64,000 nucleotides of DNA from JALCLA01 sp965653565. GTDB lineage: Bacteria > Pseudomonadota > Gammaproteobacteria > Xanthomonadales > Xanthomonadaceae. The stretch is taken from positions 53,837 to 117,836 of the forward strand of contig CBFHAI010000010.1 of NCBI GenBank assembly GCA_965653565.1. Direction: 5' to 3'. The notes under the pieces were generated by a model, which was given only the letters and a program-made list of their open reading frames with translations, was not told the DNA's origin and made no database searches. The position numbers and the translations under genes were made by a program. Position 1 is the stretch's first letter; every line of letters begins with the position of its first letter. Positions 44,976 to 54,598 of this stretch are shown here, piece after piece.

Positions 44976-47597
44976 ATGGCTGAAGCCACATGCCGGATGC
45001 TGCGGGAGGGCACGCTCACCGGGGCTGCGCCTGCGACGGCGGATCCGGCCGCGCTGCTGGCGCGCGTGGAAGCGATGATCGTCGCGTTGCCGGCCGATCG
45101 CGCCGCGGTCGCAGGCCTCGCCGACGCACTCGACACGCTGCGCAGCATCACCGATGCGGCCGCTTCGCTGCGCGAACGCTACGTCGGCCTGATCAATGCG
45201 CTGCCCGATGCGCTCACCCTGCTCGATCTCGAAGGCAACGTGCTCGAGGCCAACGACGCGGCCTGCCGCATCTACGGTCGCACGCGCGCGCAGATGCTCA
45301 CGCTCGGCGTGCGCGATCTGAATCCGGTGATGGCGGCCGACCGCATGGAAGAGATCGGCCGCTACGCGATCGGCGAAGGATTCTCGGTGGAAACCGTCAA
45401 CGTGCGCGGCGACGGCACGCGTTTCCCGGTGGAAGTGCATTCGGCGGTGTTCCTCGATCGCGGCGAGCGCCGCATCATCGCCATCGCGCGCGACATCACG
45501 CATCGCCGCCAGGTCGAATCGAGCCTGCGCGAATCGGAGGCGCGCTATCGCCAGCTGCTGCATGCGATGGACAAGGGCATCATGATCCAGGACGTGCGCG
45601 GCCGGGTGCTGTCGGTGAATCCGGCCGCCTGCCGCATCCTGCGCATGCAGGAAGCCGAACTGCTGGCGCAGGGGATCGACTACGACCAGTGGCGCGTGGT
45701 CGACGAAAACGGCGTGAAAGTGAGCTTCGAGCAGATGCCCGCGATCCGTGCGCTGCGCGAAGGCCGCACCGTCGAATCGACCGTGCTCGGCGTGTTCGAC
45801 CGCCGCCGCCGCAATTACGTCTGGCTCACCATCACCTCGGTGCCGCAATACGCGCCGGGCGCTGCGCGCGCCTTCCAGGTGATCTCGACCTTCGGCGACG
45901 TGACCGAACTCAAACGCGACAGCGCGCTGTTCGCACAGACGCAGGCGCTGGCGCGCATCGGCGGCTGGGAATGGGATCCGGCGCGGCCGGCGATGTACGG
46001 CACCGATGAATTCCATCGCATCCTGCAGCGCGCACCGCAAGAAGCGCTGAGTTTCGAGCGCTTCATCGAACACATCGAGCCGGCGGATCGGCTGCAAGTG
46101 CACACGGTGCTCGGCGATGCGCTCGCGCAGGGCCAGGATTTCGAACTCGAATGCCGCGTTCGCACCAGCAGAAACGAAGCGCGCTGGGTGCGTCTGCTCG
46201 GTCGCGGCATCCTCGGCGATGGCGAGCCGCTGCGCGTGTCGGGCACGTTGCAGGACATCAGCGACAGCAAGCAGCAGGAAGAGCGCTTGCGCCGGCAGGC
46301 GCTCACCGATCCGCTCACCGGGCTCGCCAATCGCGATGCCGCGCTGGAAGAACTGAGCCGCGCGCTCGAACACGCCGGGCCCGAGCGCGGACCGGCGGTG
46401 CTCTATGTCGATCTGGACCGCTTCAAGGTGGTCAACGATCTGCTCGGCCACAACGCCGGCGATGCCCTGCTCGCGGCGGCCGGACAACGGCTGCAGGAAG
46501 CCGTCGGCAGCTCCGGCACGGTGGCGCGCTTCGGTGGCGACGAGTTCCTCGTGCTGATGCCGCAGACCTTGCGCGACGCGGCACCGATGGCGCTCGCCGA
46601 ACACATCGCGCAGACCTTCGGCCGCAGCTTCGAATACGGCGGGGAAGAGTTCAGTCTCACCGCGTCGATCGGCCTGGCGCGTTATCCCGACGACGGCGCC
46701 ACGCGCCAGCAACTGATCAACAACGCCGACGCCGCCATGCTCGACGCCAAGCGCCGTGGCCGCAACACCTGGCAGCGTTTCAACCCGGCGCTGGCCAAGC
46801 AGCAGTCCGAACGCCTGCTGATCGAAACCCAGCTGCGCCGCGCGCTCGACAACCAGGAATTCAGCCTCGCCTACCAGCCGCAGATCAGCATGCGCGACGG
46901 CCGCGTGCATTCGGCCGAAGCGCTGCTGCGCTGGAACAATCGCCTGCTGGGCGACATGCGGCCGGATCGCTTCATCCAGCATGCCGAAACCACCGGCGAC
47001 ATCGTGCGCATCGGCACCTGGGTGATCCGCCAGGCCTGCCGCCAGATGCGCGACTGGCGCAATGCAGGCGTCGATCTGCCGCGGGTCGCGGTGAACGTTT
47101 CGTTCCGGCAATTCCTCAACGACGATTTCGCCTCGATGGTGATCGCCGCATTGCGCGAATTCGATCTCGACGGCAGCGCGCTCGAACTCGAAATCACCGA
47201 GCGCGTGCTGATCGAAGACGCGCCCGATACGGTGCAGACCTTCGCCACGCTCAAGGCGCTCGGCGTGGCGATCACGATCGACGATTTCGGCGAAGGCTAC
47301 AGCGCGCTCAATTATCTGCGGCGGCTGCCGATCGACGGCCTGAAGATCAGCCACAACTTCATGCAGGGCGTGCCGGGCAACACCTCGGACGCCGACATCT
47401 GCCTGGCCATCATCCGCATCGCGCAAAGCCTCGGCCTGACCGTCGTCGCCGAAGGCGTGGAAACGGTCGAACAGCGCGACTTCCTGCTCGCGGTCGGCAC
47501 CGAATTCTGCCAGGGGTTTCTTTACAGCGAACCGCTGGCGCCGGATGATTTCACCCACTATCTGCGGCAGGCCGGCGAGCCGCGGCCCACTGACTAG
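44976..47597 (+). CDS. PAS-PAS-PAS-GGDEF-EAL cyclic di-GMP protein
   Basis: Protein of 873 residues without membrane segments. About three PAS/PAC domains (60-430; ALTLLDLEGNVLEANDAACRIYGR, GIMIQDVRGRVLSVNPAACRILRM, ALARIGGWEWDP), then GGDEF (about 440-600, intact RFGGDEFLVL near 518) and EAL (about 615-865, intact EALLRW near 646, with NVSFRQF, DDFGEGYSAL and EGVET). Both catalytic signatures are present, so it could make and break c-di-GMP. The inhibitory RxxD site before GGDEF is absent. Start ATG 44976 has GGGGGA 7 bases upstream and is preferred to an earlier in-frame codon. Confidence 0.92.
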   Translation: MAEATCRMLREGTLTGAAPATADPAALLARVEAMIVALPADRAAVAGLADALDTLRSITDAAASLRERYVGLINALPDALTLLDLEGNVLEANDAACRIYGRTRAQMLTLGVRDLNPVMAADRMEEIGRYAIGEGFSVETVNVRGDGTRFPVEVHSAVFLDRGERRIIAIARDITHRRQVESSLRESEARYRQLLHAMDKGIMIQDVRGRVLSVNPAACRILRMQEAELLAQGIDYDQWRVVDENGVKVSFEQMPAIRALREGRTVESTVLGVFDRRRRNYVWLTITSVPQYAPGAARAFQVISTFGDVTELKRDSALFAQTQALARIGGWEWDPARPAMYGTDEFHRILQRAPQEALSFERFIEHIEPADRLQVHTVLGDALAQGQDFELECRVRTSRNEARWVRLLGRGILGDGEPLRVSGTLQDISDSKQQEERLRRQALTDPLTGLANRDAALEELSRALEHAGPERGPAVLYVDLDRFKVVNDLLGHNAGDALLAAAGQRLQEAVGSSGTVARFGGDEFLVLMPQTLRDAAPMALAEHIAQTFGRSFEYGGEEFSLTASIGLARYPDDGATRQQLINNADAAMLDAKRRGRNTWQRFNPALAKQQSERLLIETQLRRALDNQEFSLAYQPQISMRDGRVHSAEALLRWNNRLLGDMRPDRFIQHAETTGDIVRIGTWVIRQACRQMRDWRNAGVDLPRVAVNVSFRQFLNDDFASMVIAALREFDLDGSALELEITERVLIEDAPDTVQTFATLKALGVAITIDDFGEGYSALNYLRRLPIDGLKISHNFMQGVPGNTSDADICLAIIRIAQSLGLTVVAEGVETVEQRDFLLAVGTEFCQGFLYSEPLAPDDFTHYLRQAGEPRPTD

Positions 47598-47607
47598 ACC
47601 GAGCACG

Positions 47608-48093
47608 ATGACCGACTGGACCCTGCGCCCCATCACCGCCGCCGACGATGCCGCGATGGCCGCCATCATCCGCACCGTGATGCCGGAATTCGGCGCGGTC
47701 GGCGACGGCTTCGCGATCAACGATCCGGAAGTGGACTGGATGAGCCGCGCCTACGCGCAGCCGCGCTGCGCCTATTTCGTGATCGAACGCGAGGGCGCGG
47801 TGATCGGCGGCGGCGGCGTCGCGCCGCTCGATGGCGGCGAGCCCGACGTATGCGAATTGCGCAAGATGTATTTCCTGCCCGAAGCGCGCAGCGCCGGCGC
47901 CGGCCGCGCACTGATGCAACGCTGCCTCGACGCCGCCCGCGCCGCCGGATTCCGCCGCTGCTACCTGGAAACCCTGTGCGACATGAAAGCCGCACGCCGC
48001 CTCTACGAACGCACCGGCTTCCGCCTCATCGACACTCCGATGGGCGCCACCGGCCACGGCGGCTGCAACACGTTCTACCTGCTCGATCTTTAG
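47608..48093 (+). CDS. GNAT family N-acetyltransferase
   Basis: Protein of 161 residues of the GNAT fold. VIGGGGVAPLDGG, CELRKMYFLPEARSAGAGRALMQRCLDAARAAGF (acetyl-CoA loop with RSAGAG) and ARRLYERTGF are visible; the C-terminus has GHGGCNTFYLLDL. It starts 10 bp after the GGDEF-EAL gene, so it is probably co-transcribed. The substrate is unknown; amino-acid or small-amine acetylation is typical of close types. Confidence 0.88.
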   Translation: MTDWTLRPITAADDAAMAAIIRTVMPEFGAVGDGFAINDPEVDWMSRAYAQPRCAYFVIEREGAVIGGGGVAPLDGGEPDVCELRKMYFLPEARSAGAGRALMQRCLDAARAAGFRRCYLETLCDMKAARRLYERTGFRLIDTPMGATGHGGCNTFYLLDL

Positions 48094-48120
48094 CTTCGCC
48101 CGCGAAAATTCCAGAAGCTT

Positions 48121-48185
48121 CGAACTTCTTTCTCCAACTCTTTCTTCGCGTCCTTTCTCTTTCCTTCGCGTCCTTCGCGTCCCGC
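48121..48185. repeat. CTTCGCGTCCTT pyrimidine repeat
   Basis: Second locus of the repeat seen at 26590-26780: alternating TTCGCGTCC and CTTTCT units, 28 bp after the GNAT gene. There is no paired purine arm here. Confidence 0.8.
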
Positions 48186-48290
48186 TTTTCACGCTCCGAA
48201 CCGCAAGCACACCCAACCCCACCTCGCCTGCCGACAGCGACGGCCTGAGCTACAATCCGCGCCCACGCACCCCTCAGCAGGCCCCGCCGC

Positions 48291-49061
48291 ATGAACCTTT
48301 CCACCGTGCGCGCCGTCATCACCGGCGGCGTTTCCGGACTCGGTTTCGCCACCGCACAGCACCTCGTCGCCGCCGGCGCGAAAGTCGCGCTGTTCGATAT
48401 CAACGATGAAAAAGGCGCCGCCGCGGTCGCCGGACTGGGCGCCGCCAACGCGCGCTATTTCCGCACCAATGTCACCGACGAAGCCGACGTCGCCGCCAAC
48501 GTCGCCACCGCGCGCGATTTCCTCGGCGGCCTGAACGCCGCGATCAACTGCGCCGGCATCCTCGGCGCCGGCCGCGTGCTCGGCAAGGAAGGCGCGATGC
48601 CGCTGGGGCAATTCTCCGGCACCGTGATGGTGAACCTGGTCGGCAGCTTCAACGTCGCGAAAGCCGCGGCGGCACTGATGCAGCACAACGATGCCGGCGA
48701 CGACGGCGAACGCGGCGTGATCGTCAACACCGCCTCGGTGGCCGCCTACGAAGGCCAGATCGGCCAGGCCGCCTACTCGGCCTCGAAAGGCGGCGTGGTC
48801 GGCATGACCCTGCCGATGGCGCGCGAACTGGCCCGCTTCGGCATCCGCGTCAACACCATCGCGCCCGGCATTTTCTGGACGCCGATGGTCGACACGATGC
48901 CCGAATCGGTGCAGCAATCGCTGAGCGCGTCGATCCCGTTTCCGTCGCGCCTCGGCCGCCCCGAAGAATTCGCCGACCTGGTCGCCTACATCGTCGGCAA
49001 CCGGTATTTGAACGGCGAAACGATCCGGCTCGATGGCGCGGTGCGGCTCGCGCCGAAATGA
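48291..49061 (+). CDS. SDR, 3-hydroxyacyl-CoA dehydrogenase type II-like
   Basis: NAD-dependent short-chain dehydrogenase, 256 residues. Motifs: ITGGVSGLGFATAQ (TGxxxGxG), DIND, NCAGI, NTASVAAYEG and YSASKGG (Ser-Tyr-Lys), and a C-terminal EFADLVAYIVGNRYLNGETIRLDGA. The pattern FWTPMVDTMPE and IPFPSRLGRPEEFA matches the human HSD17B10 / bacterial 2-methyl-3-hydroxybutyryl-CoA dehydrogenase group, which acts in isoleucine degradation. No isoleucine-pathway gene adjoins it, so the substrate is inferred. Confidence 0.88.
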   Translation: MNLSTVRAVITGGVSGLGFATAQHLVAAGAKVALFDINDEKGAAAVAGLGAANARYFRTNVTDEADVAANVATARDFLGGLNAAINCAGILGAGRVLGKEGAMPLGQFSGTVMVNLVGSFNVAKAAAALMQHNDAGDDGERGVIVNTASVAAYEGQIGQAAYSASKGGVVGMTLPMARELARFGIRVNTIAPGIFWTPMVDTMPESVQQSLSASIPFPSRLGRPEEFADLVAYIVGNRYLNGETIRLDGAVRLAPK

Positions 49062-49074
49062 AGCTCTAGGGGCG

Positions 49075-49166
49075 AGGGGTTAGTAGCGAGGGCGCTTCGA
49101 ATGCGCGTCGCTGCCAACTTCCAACCCTTATCAACACTAATCATCGCGCCCTCACCACTAACCCCT
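49075..49166. repeat. AGGGGTTAGT...ACTAACCCCT paired repeat
   Basis: Two 21-bp arms (49075-49095 and 49146-49166) are reverse complements with two mismatches and 50 bp between. They occupy nearly the whole gap between the SDR gene and efpL, so the efpL promoter or leader must overlap the element. Confidence 0.85.
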
Positions 49167-49179
49167 AATCCCTGCTCTC

Positions 49180-49743
49180 ATGAAAGCCTCCGACATCAAA
49201 CGCGGCAACGTCATCGAACACAACAACACCGTCTACCAGGTGCGCGAAGTCGAGCGCAGCTCGCCGACCGCGCGCGGCGGCAACGTCACCTTCCGCTTCA
49301 CGCTCTACAGCGTGCCGGGCGGTACGAAATACGATCTGAGTCTGCGGGCCGACGACGAGTTGAAGGAAGTCGATCTGGTGCGCCGCGCCTCGACGTTTTC
49401 CTTCATGGACGGCGAAAACTTCGTCTTCATGGACGACGAGGATTACACCCAGTACCTGATCGGCAGCGAAGCGATCGGCGACAACGCCGGCTACATCACC
49501 GAAGGCCTCGCCGGATGCTACGTGCAGTTGATCGACGACCAACCGGTGGCGCTGTTGTTGCCGCAGACGGTAGAACTGGAAGTCGTCGACACCCCGCCGG
49601 AACTCAAAGGCGGCACCGCCACCAAGCGCCCGAAACCGGCGAAGCTCAGCACCGGCCTGGAAATCCAGGTGCCCGAGTACATCAGCAACGGCGAGCGCGT
49701 GCTGGTGAGCACGGTGACCGGGGAATTCGCCGGGCGGGCGTGA
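49180..49743 (+). CDS. yeiP: Elongation factor P-like protein EfpL (YeiP)
   Basis: EF-P paralogue that helps ribosomes past stall-prone motifs; 187 residues, three beta-barrel domains. It starts MKASDIKRGNVIEHNNTVYQV. The tip loop reads SSPTARGGN with Arg32 where EF-P has its modified lysine, the EfpL/YeiP hallmark. The C-terminus has TGLEIQVPEYISNGERVLVSTVTGEF. Translation starts 13 bp after the paired repeat. It converges on hutF. Confidence 0.94.
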   Translation: MKASDIKRGNVIEHNNTVYQVREVERSSPTARGGNVTFRFTLYSVPGGTKYDLSLRADDELKEVDLVRRASTFSFMDGENFVFMDDEDYTQYLIGSEAIGDNAGYITEGLAGCYVQLIDDQPVALLLPQTVELEVVDTPPELKGGTATKRPKPAKLSTGLEIQVPEYISNGERVLVSTVTGEFAGRA

Positions 49744-49762
49744 TCTGTTCGAGAAACGCAGA

Positions 49763-49783
49763 GCCGTAGTCCCATCGGCGGGA

Positions 49784-49790
<7 letters not shown>
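49763..49790. terminator. Bidirectional hairpin between yeiP and hutF
   Basis: Perfect 11-bp stem gccgtagtccc/gggactacggc with a 6-base loop. The right arm contains the hutF stop codon (49784-49786). It lacks a clear T-run, so terminator function is inferred from its position between convergent genes. Confidence 0.6.
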
Positions 49791-51157
<1,367 letters not shown>

Positions 51158-51257
51158 GCCGCACATTCTGGCGGCAACCGCGCGCCGGCGCGATGCCCGT
51201 GCGCGGCGCGGCCCGGGGCCCCTACAATTGCGCTTTCCCCCGGCTGGCGAATCGACG

Positions 51258-52424
51258 ATGTCCCGCGGTGCCCTCGATGGCCTGAGCGTGTTGGAACTTT
51301 CGCGCGTGCTGGCCGGCCCCTGGTGCGGGATGATGCTGGCCGATCTGGGCGCCGACGTGATCAAGCTCGAGTCGTTCGACGGCGACGATACGCGCGGCCT
51401 GGGCCCGCCGTTCCGCGACGGGCTTTCGGCGTATTTCGCCTGCTGCAATCGCAACAAGCGCTCGCTCGCGATCGACCTGGCGGCGCCGGCATCGAAACCG
51501 TTGCTGCATGCGTTGGTCGAACGCGCGGACGTGCTGATCGAAAATTTCCGCACCGCCACGGCGGTGGCGCTCGGGGTCGACTACACGACGCTGTCGGCGA
51601 TCAATCCGCGCCTGGTGCATTGCTCGATCTCCGGCTACGGCCGCGATGGCAGCGCCGCCGAACGGCCCGGCTACGACTTCGTGATCCAGGCCGAAGCCGG
51701 GCTGATGTCGATCACCGGGGCTGCCGATGGCGAGCCGAGCAAGGTCGGCGTCGCGGTGGCCGACCTCGCGACGGGCCAGCACGCCGCGATCGCGATTCTG
51801 GCGGCGTTGCGCCACCGCGATGCGACCGGCCGCGGGCAGCACGTCGAGGTGTCGCTGTTCGACACGCAACTCGCCGGCCTGGCGAATGTCGCGAGCAATG
51901 TGCTGTTCACCGGCGAGGACGCGCAGCGGCTCGGCAATGCGCACAGCAGCATCGTGCCGTATCAAACGTTTCGCGCCGCCGATCGCGAGTTCGCGTTGGC
52001 GATCGCCAGCGAGAAATTATGGCGGGAATTTTGTGTCGCGATCGATCGCGCCGAGTGGCTGCACGACGCGCGTTGCGCGACCAACGCGGCGCGCGTCGGC
52101 CATCGCGATTGGCTTTGCGCGGAACTGGCGGAGATGTTCATGCGGCAACCGGCGCAACACTGGCTGCAGGCGATGCAACGCGCGGGCATTCCTGCCGCGC
52201 CCGTCAACAGCGTCGGCGCGGCGCTCGAGCACCCGCTCGCGCACGAACGCGGCATGCATATCGCGCTCGACGGGGTGCCGATGCTGGGCAATCCGCTGCG
52301 GCTGTCGGAAACGCCGGTGAAATACCGCACCGCGCCGCCGAAACTGGGCGAACACGGCGAACCTATCGTCGCGCAGCTCGGCCTCGACTACGCCGCGCTG
52401 CGCGACGCAGGAGCGATTCGATGA
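51258..52424 (+). CDS. Family III CoA-transferase (CaiB/BaiF)
   Basis: Moves CoA between carboxylic acids; 388 residues. Motifs: LDGLSVLELSRVLAGPWCGMMLADLGADVIKLE, RNKRSLAIDL, NFRTATAVALGVDY, SGYGRDGSAAERPGYDFVIQAEAG (with the catalytic Asp of GYD) and HVEVSLFDTQLAGLAN. Its stop overlaps the hutI start as ATGA, so the two are translationally coupled. Substrate is unknown; a CoA-transferase has no standard step in histidine degradation. Confidence 0.9.
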   Translation: MSRGALDGLSVLELSRVLAGPWCGMMLADLGADVIKLESFDGDDTRGLGPPFRDGLSAYFACCNRNKRSLAIDLAAPASKPLLHALVERADVLIENFRTATAVALGVDYTTLSAINPRLVHCSISGYGRDGSAAERPGYDFVIQAEAGLMSITGAADGEPSKVGVAVADLATGQHAAIAILAALRHRDATGRGQHVEVSLFDTQLAGLANVASNVLFTGEDAQRLGNAHSSIVPYQTFRAADREFALAIASEKLWREFCVAIDRAEWLHDARCATNAARVGHRDWLCAELAEMFMRQPAQHWLQAMQRAGIPAAPVNSVGAALEHPLAHERGMHIALDGVPMLGNPLRLSETPVKYRTAPPKLGEHGEPIVAQLGLDYAALRDAGAIR

Positions 52425-53689
52425 ACAGCGCGGCACCGGCCCCCGATACGCAGTGGGATGGCCTGATCGTCGACACCAGCCTGGCGACGATGCAGGACAA
52501 CGGTGCGCCGTACGGCGCGATCATCGATGCCGCGCTCGGCTGGAAGGACGGCCGCATCGTATTCGCCGGCACGCGCGCCGAGCTGCCGGCCGCGCCGGAA
52601 GAACTCACCGCGTATTTCATCAGCGCCGGCGGCGACTGGCTGACGCCGGGATTGATCGACTGCCACACGCACCTGGTGTTCGGCGGCGAACGCGCGGGCG
52701 AATTCGAACAACGGCTCGAAGGCGCGACCTACGAGCAGATCGCGCGCGCCGGCGGCGGCATCGTGTCGAGCGTGCGCGCGACGCGCGAGGCGAGCGAGAA
52801 CGAATTGCTGGCCGCCAGTCTGTCGCGTGCGCAGGCCTTGCGCGCCGATGGCGCGACGACGGTCGAGATCAAATCCGGCTACGGGCTCGATCTCGACAAC
52901 GAAATGAAGATGCTGCGCGTCGCGCGGCGGCTCGAACGCGATGCCGGCATCGCGGTGCGCACGACGTTCCTCGGCGCGCACGCGCTGCCGCCCGAATATG
53001 CCGGACGCGCGGACGACTACATCGAGTTGGTCTGCACCCAGATGCTGCCGGCGATCGCGCGCGAAGGGCTCGCCGATGCCGTCGATGCGTTCTGCGAAGG
53101 CATCGGCTTCACGCCGGCGCAGACACGCCGCGTATTCGAAACTGCGCGTGCGCTCGGCCTGCCGGTGAAACTGCATGCCGATCAGTTGAGCGATCTGGGC
53201 GGCGCGGCGCTGGTGGCCGAGTTCGATGGGCTCAGCGCCGACCATGTCGAGTTCATCAGCGACGACAGCGTGCGCGCGATGGCGGAGCGCGGCACCACCG
53301 CCGTGTTATTGCCGGGCGCCTTTCTGTGCCTGCGCGAAACGCGTTTGCCGCCGATCGACGCGTTCCGCCAACACGGCGTGCCGATGGCCTTGGCCACCGA
53401 CTGCAATCCGGGCACGTCGCCGTTGTTGTCGCTCAGGCTCGCGATGAACCTGGCGTGCACCTTGTTCCGGCTGACGCCCGAAGAAGCGCTGCGGGGAGCG
53501 ACGAAACAGGCCGCGCGCGCATTGGGATTGTCGGATCGCGGCACGCTCGCGGTGGGCCAGCGCGCGGATTTCGTGCGCTGGCGGGTGAAACGGCCGGCGG
53601 AGCTGTCCTATTGGCTCGGCGGGCAACTCGCGCATTCGGTGTATTGCGAAGGCCGGCGTGTCGACGGCTCGGCGGCCGCGCGGGTCTGA
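52421..53689 (+). CDS. hutI: Imidazolonepropionase
   Basis: Hydrolyses imidazolone-5-propionate to formimino-glutamate, the substrate of HutF; 422 residues. Amidohydrolase motifs: TPGLIDCHTHLVFGGERAGEFEQRLEG, TYEQIARAGGGIVSSVRATR, EIKSGYGLDLDNEMKMLRVAR, LPVKLHADQLSD, SADHVEFIS and ATDCNPGTSPLLS. The ATG at 52421 overlaps the CoA-transferase stop. It is followed by a terminator that faces the convergent thx gene. Confidence 0.95.
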   Translation: MNSAAPAPDTQWDGLIVDTSLATMQDNGAPYGAIIDAALGWKDGRIVFAGTRAELPAAPEELTAYFISAGGDWLTPGLIDCHTHLVFGGERAGEFEQRLEGATYEQIARAGGGIVSSVRATREASENELLAASLSRAQALRADGATTVEIKSGYGLDLDNEMKMLRVARRLERDAGIAVRTTFLGAHALPPEYAGRADDYIELVCTQMLPAIAREGLADAVDAFCEGIGFTPAQTRRVFETARALGLPVKLHADQLSDLGGAALVAEFDGLSADHVEFISDDSVRAMAERGTTAVLLPGAFLCLRETRLPPIDAFRQHGVPMALATDCNPGTSPLLSLRLAMNLACTLFRLTPEEALRGATKQAARALGLSDRGTLAVGQRADFVRWRVKRPAELSYWLGGQLAHSVYCEGRRVDGSAAARV

Positions 53690-53718
53690 ATCGGCCGCGC
53701 CCGAAAGTGCGCGAGTGC

Positions 53719-53752
53719 AAAAACACGAAACCCCGCCGGAGCGGGGTTTCGG
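53719..53752 (-). terminator. Terminator of the thx gene
   Basis: Perfect 11-bp stem (53727-53737 with 53742-53752, 4-base loop). On the minus strand it is followed by TGTTTTTGC, so it ends thx; it may also stop hutI transcripts. Confidence 0.82.
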
Positions 53753-53783
53753 GAGTATCCCGGGAAAATCCTGAAGAAGCCGA

Positions 53784-53951
53784 TCAGGCTTTCTTTTTCG
53801 CCGGTGCGGCCTTCTTCGCCACCGGGGTCTTCAGCGCCGGAGCCGCCTTCTTCACCGCGGCCGGCTTGGTCACCGTGCCGTGCGGGCGCGACTTGCCATA
53901 GCTGCTGACGTTGCGCTTGCCCTTGGCGGTCTTTCTGTCGCCCTTGCCCAT
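53784..53951 (-). CDS. 30S ribosomal protein Thx with Lys/Ala tail
   Basis: Small basic protein of 55 residues. The N-terminal MGKGDRKTAKGKRNVSSYGK, followed by SRP, matches the Thx (S31-like) family, a short peptide at the head of the small ribosomal subunit. Residues 30-55 are an added tail of Lys, Ala and Pro (VKKAAP and VAKKAAPAKKK type), like histone H1-type tails. AGGAG lies 6 bases before ATG 53951 and a terminator follows, so it is a complete single gene. Confidence 0.88.
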   Translation of the reverse strand: MGKGDRKTAKGKRNVSSYGKSRPHGTVTKPAAVKKAAPALKTPVAKKAAPAKKKA

Positions 53952-54039
53952 TTCGTGCTCCTGAATTCTTGGTCTATCGGGGGCGCGTAGCCTAACACCC
54001 GCGGGGCGTGGCTCAAACCGCGCGGATCAAAGCGCCCGC

Positions 54040-54501
54040 TCAGGCGCGATGCGTGGCGTCCATCGCCAGCGCACGCGGCGCGGAGGCTTCGTGCGTCAGC
54101 CGCAGGTTGATCAGGTGCGCCGCGGCAATCGCCAGGCCGCCGACCACCATCACCACCACATGCGCCACCGAGTGGTCGTGCAGCGAGGTGAAGGAGCCGA
54201 GCCAGACCAGCGCCAGGCCCGGAATCAGCACCATCCAGGCGCGGAAGGCGCGATGGCGGCGATAGCCATAGCTCAGCGCGGTGACGCCCAGCAGCGTGGC
54301 GAACACGGTGAAGGCCTGGTCGATATCGATCAGATCGAACCCGCCCAGGCCGAGCGCCGGCAGTGCGGCGATGACGAAGGGCAGCAGCGCGCAATGCACC
54401 GCACACAGCACCGAACCGACCATGCCGACACGATCGGCCGAGGCCGCGACGCGCGCCGGCGCAGCGTTTCGAGGCGTGACTTTGGGGGGGTTGCGCTCCA
54501 T
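54040..54501 (-). CDS. MerC-domain membrane protein
   Basis: Protein of 153 residues with four predicted membrane helices and the MerC-type cysteine motif VLCAVHCALLP at the first helix. MerC proteins were described for mercury uptake, but this group is often found with zinc genes. The start ATG 54501 lies directly beside the candidate Zur site and has no Shine-Dalgarno, so a leaderless start or a TTG at 54510 is possible. It is divergent from the zinc-type TonB receptor with 97 bp between. Zinc-related function is inferred from these neighbours. Confidence 0.85.
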   Translation of the reverse strand: MERNPPKVTPRNAAPARVAASADRVGMVGSVLCAVHCALLPFVIAALPALGLGGFDLIDIDQAFTVFATLLGVTALSYGYRRHRAFRAWMVLIPGLALVWLGSFTSLHDHSVAHVVVMVVGGLAIAAAHLINLRLTHEASAPRALAMDATHRA

Positions 54502-54510
54502 TTGAAACAA

Positions 54511-54526
54511 TATAACATCGTGCCCC
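54511..54526. promoter_or_regulatory. Candidate Zur operator, merC side
   Basis: TATAACATCGTGCCCC, 9 bp upstream of the merC ATG. It aligns with the sites at 54580-54595 and 58802-58817 (consensus YATWACATCSKGCCCM). A Zur role is inferred from the neighbouring genes. Confidence 0.6.
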
Positions 54527-54579
54527 GTCGACCCGCCAGCCTGCCTGCCGGGTTTTTTTCAGCCGCCGTTGCGCAATGT

Positions 54580-54595
54580 TATTACATCGGGCCCA
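54580..54595. promoter_or_regulatory. Candidate Zur operator, TonB-receptor side
   Basis: TATTACATCGGGCCCA, within the wider AATGTTATTACAT, ends 3 bp before the receptor ATG. Third-base and flanking identity with the other two sites is high; AATGTTAT resembles known gammaproteobacterial Zur half-sites. Confidence 0.6.
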
Positions 54596-54598
54596 ACC

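Noticed and set aside
44253..47720. 1155-residue open frame on the minus strand
   Set aside because: It lies antisense to the GGDEF-EAL and glycosyltransferase genes, which have clear domains; the frame is an effect of high-GC codon use and its translation is low-complexity.
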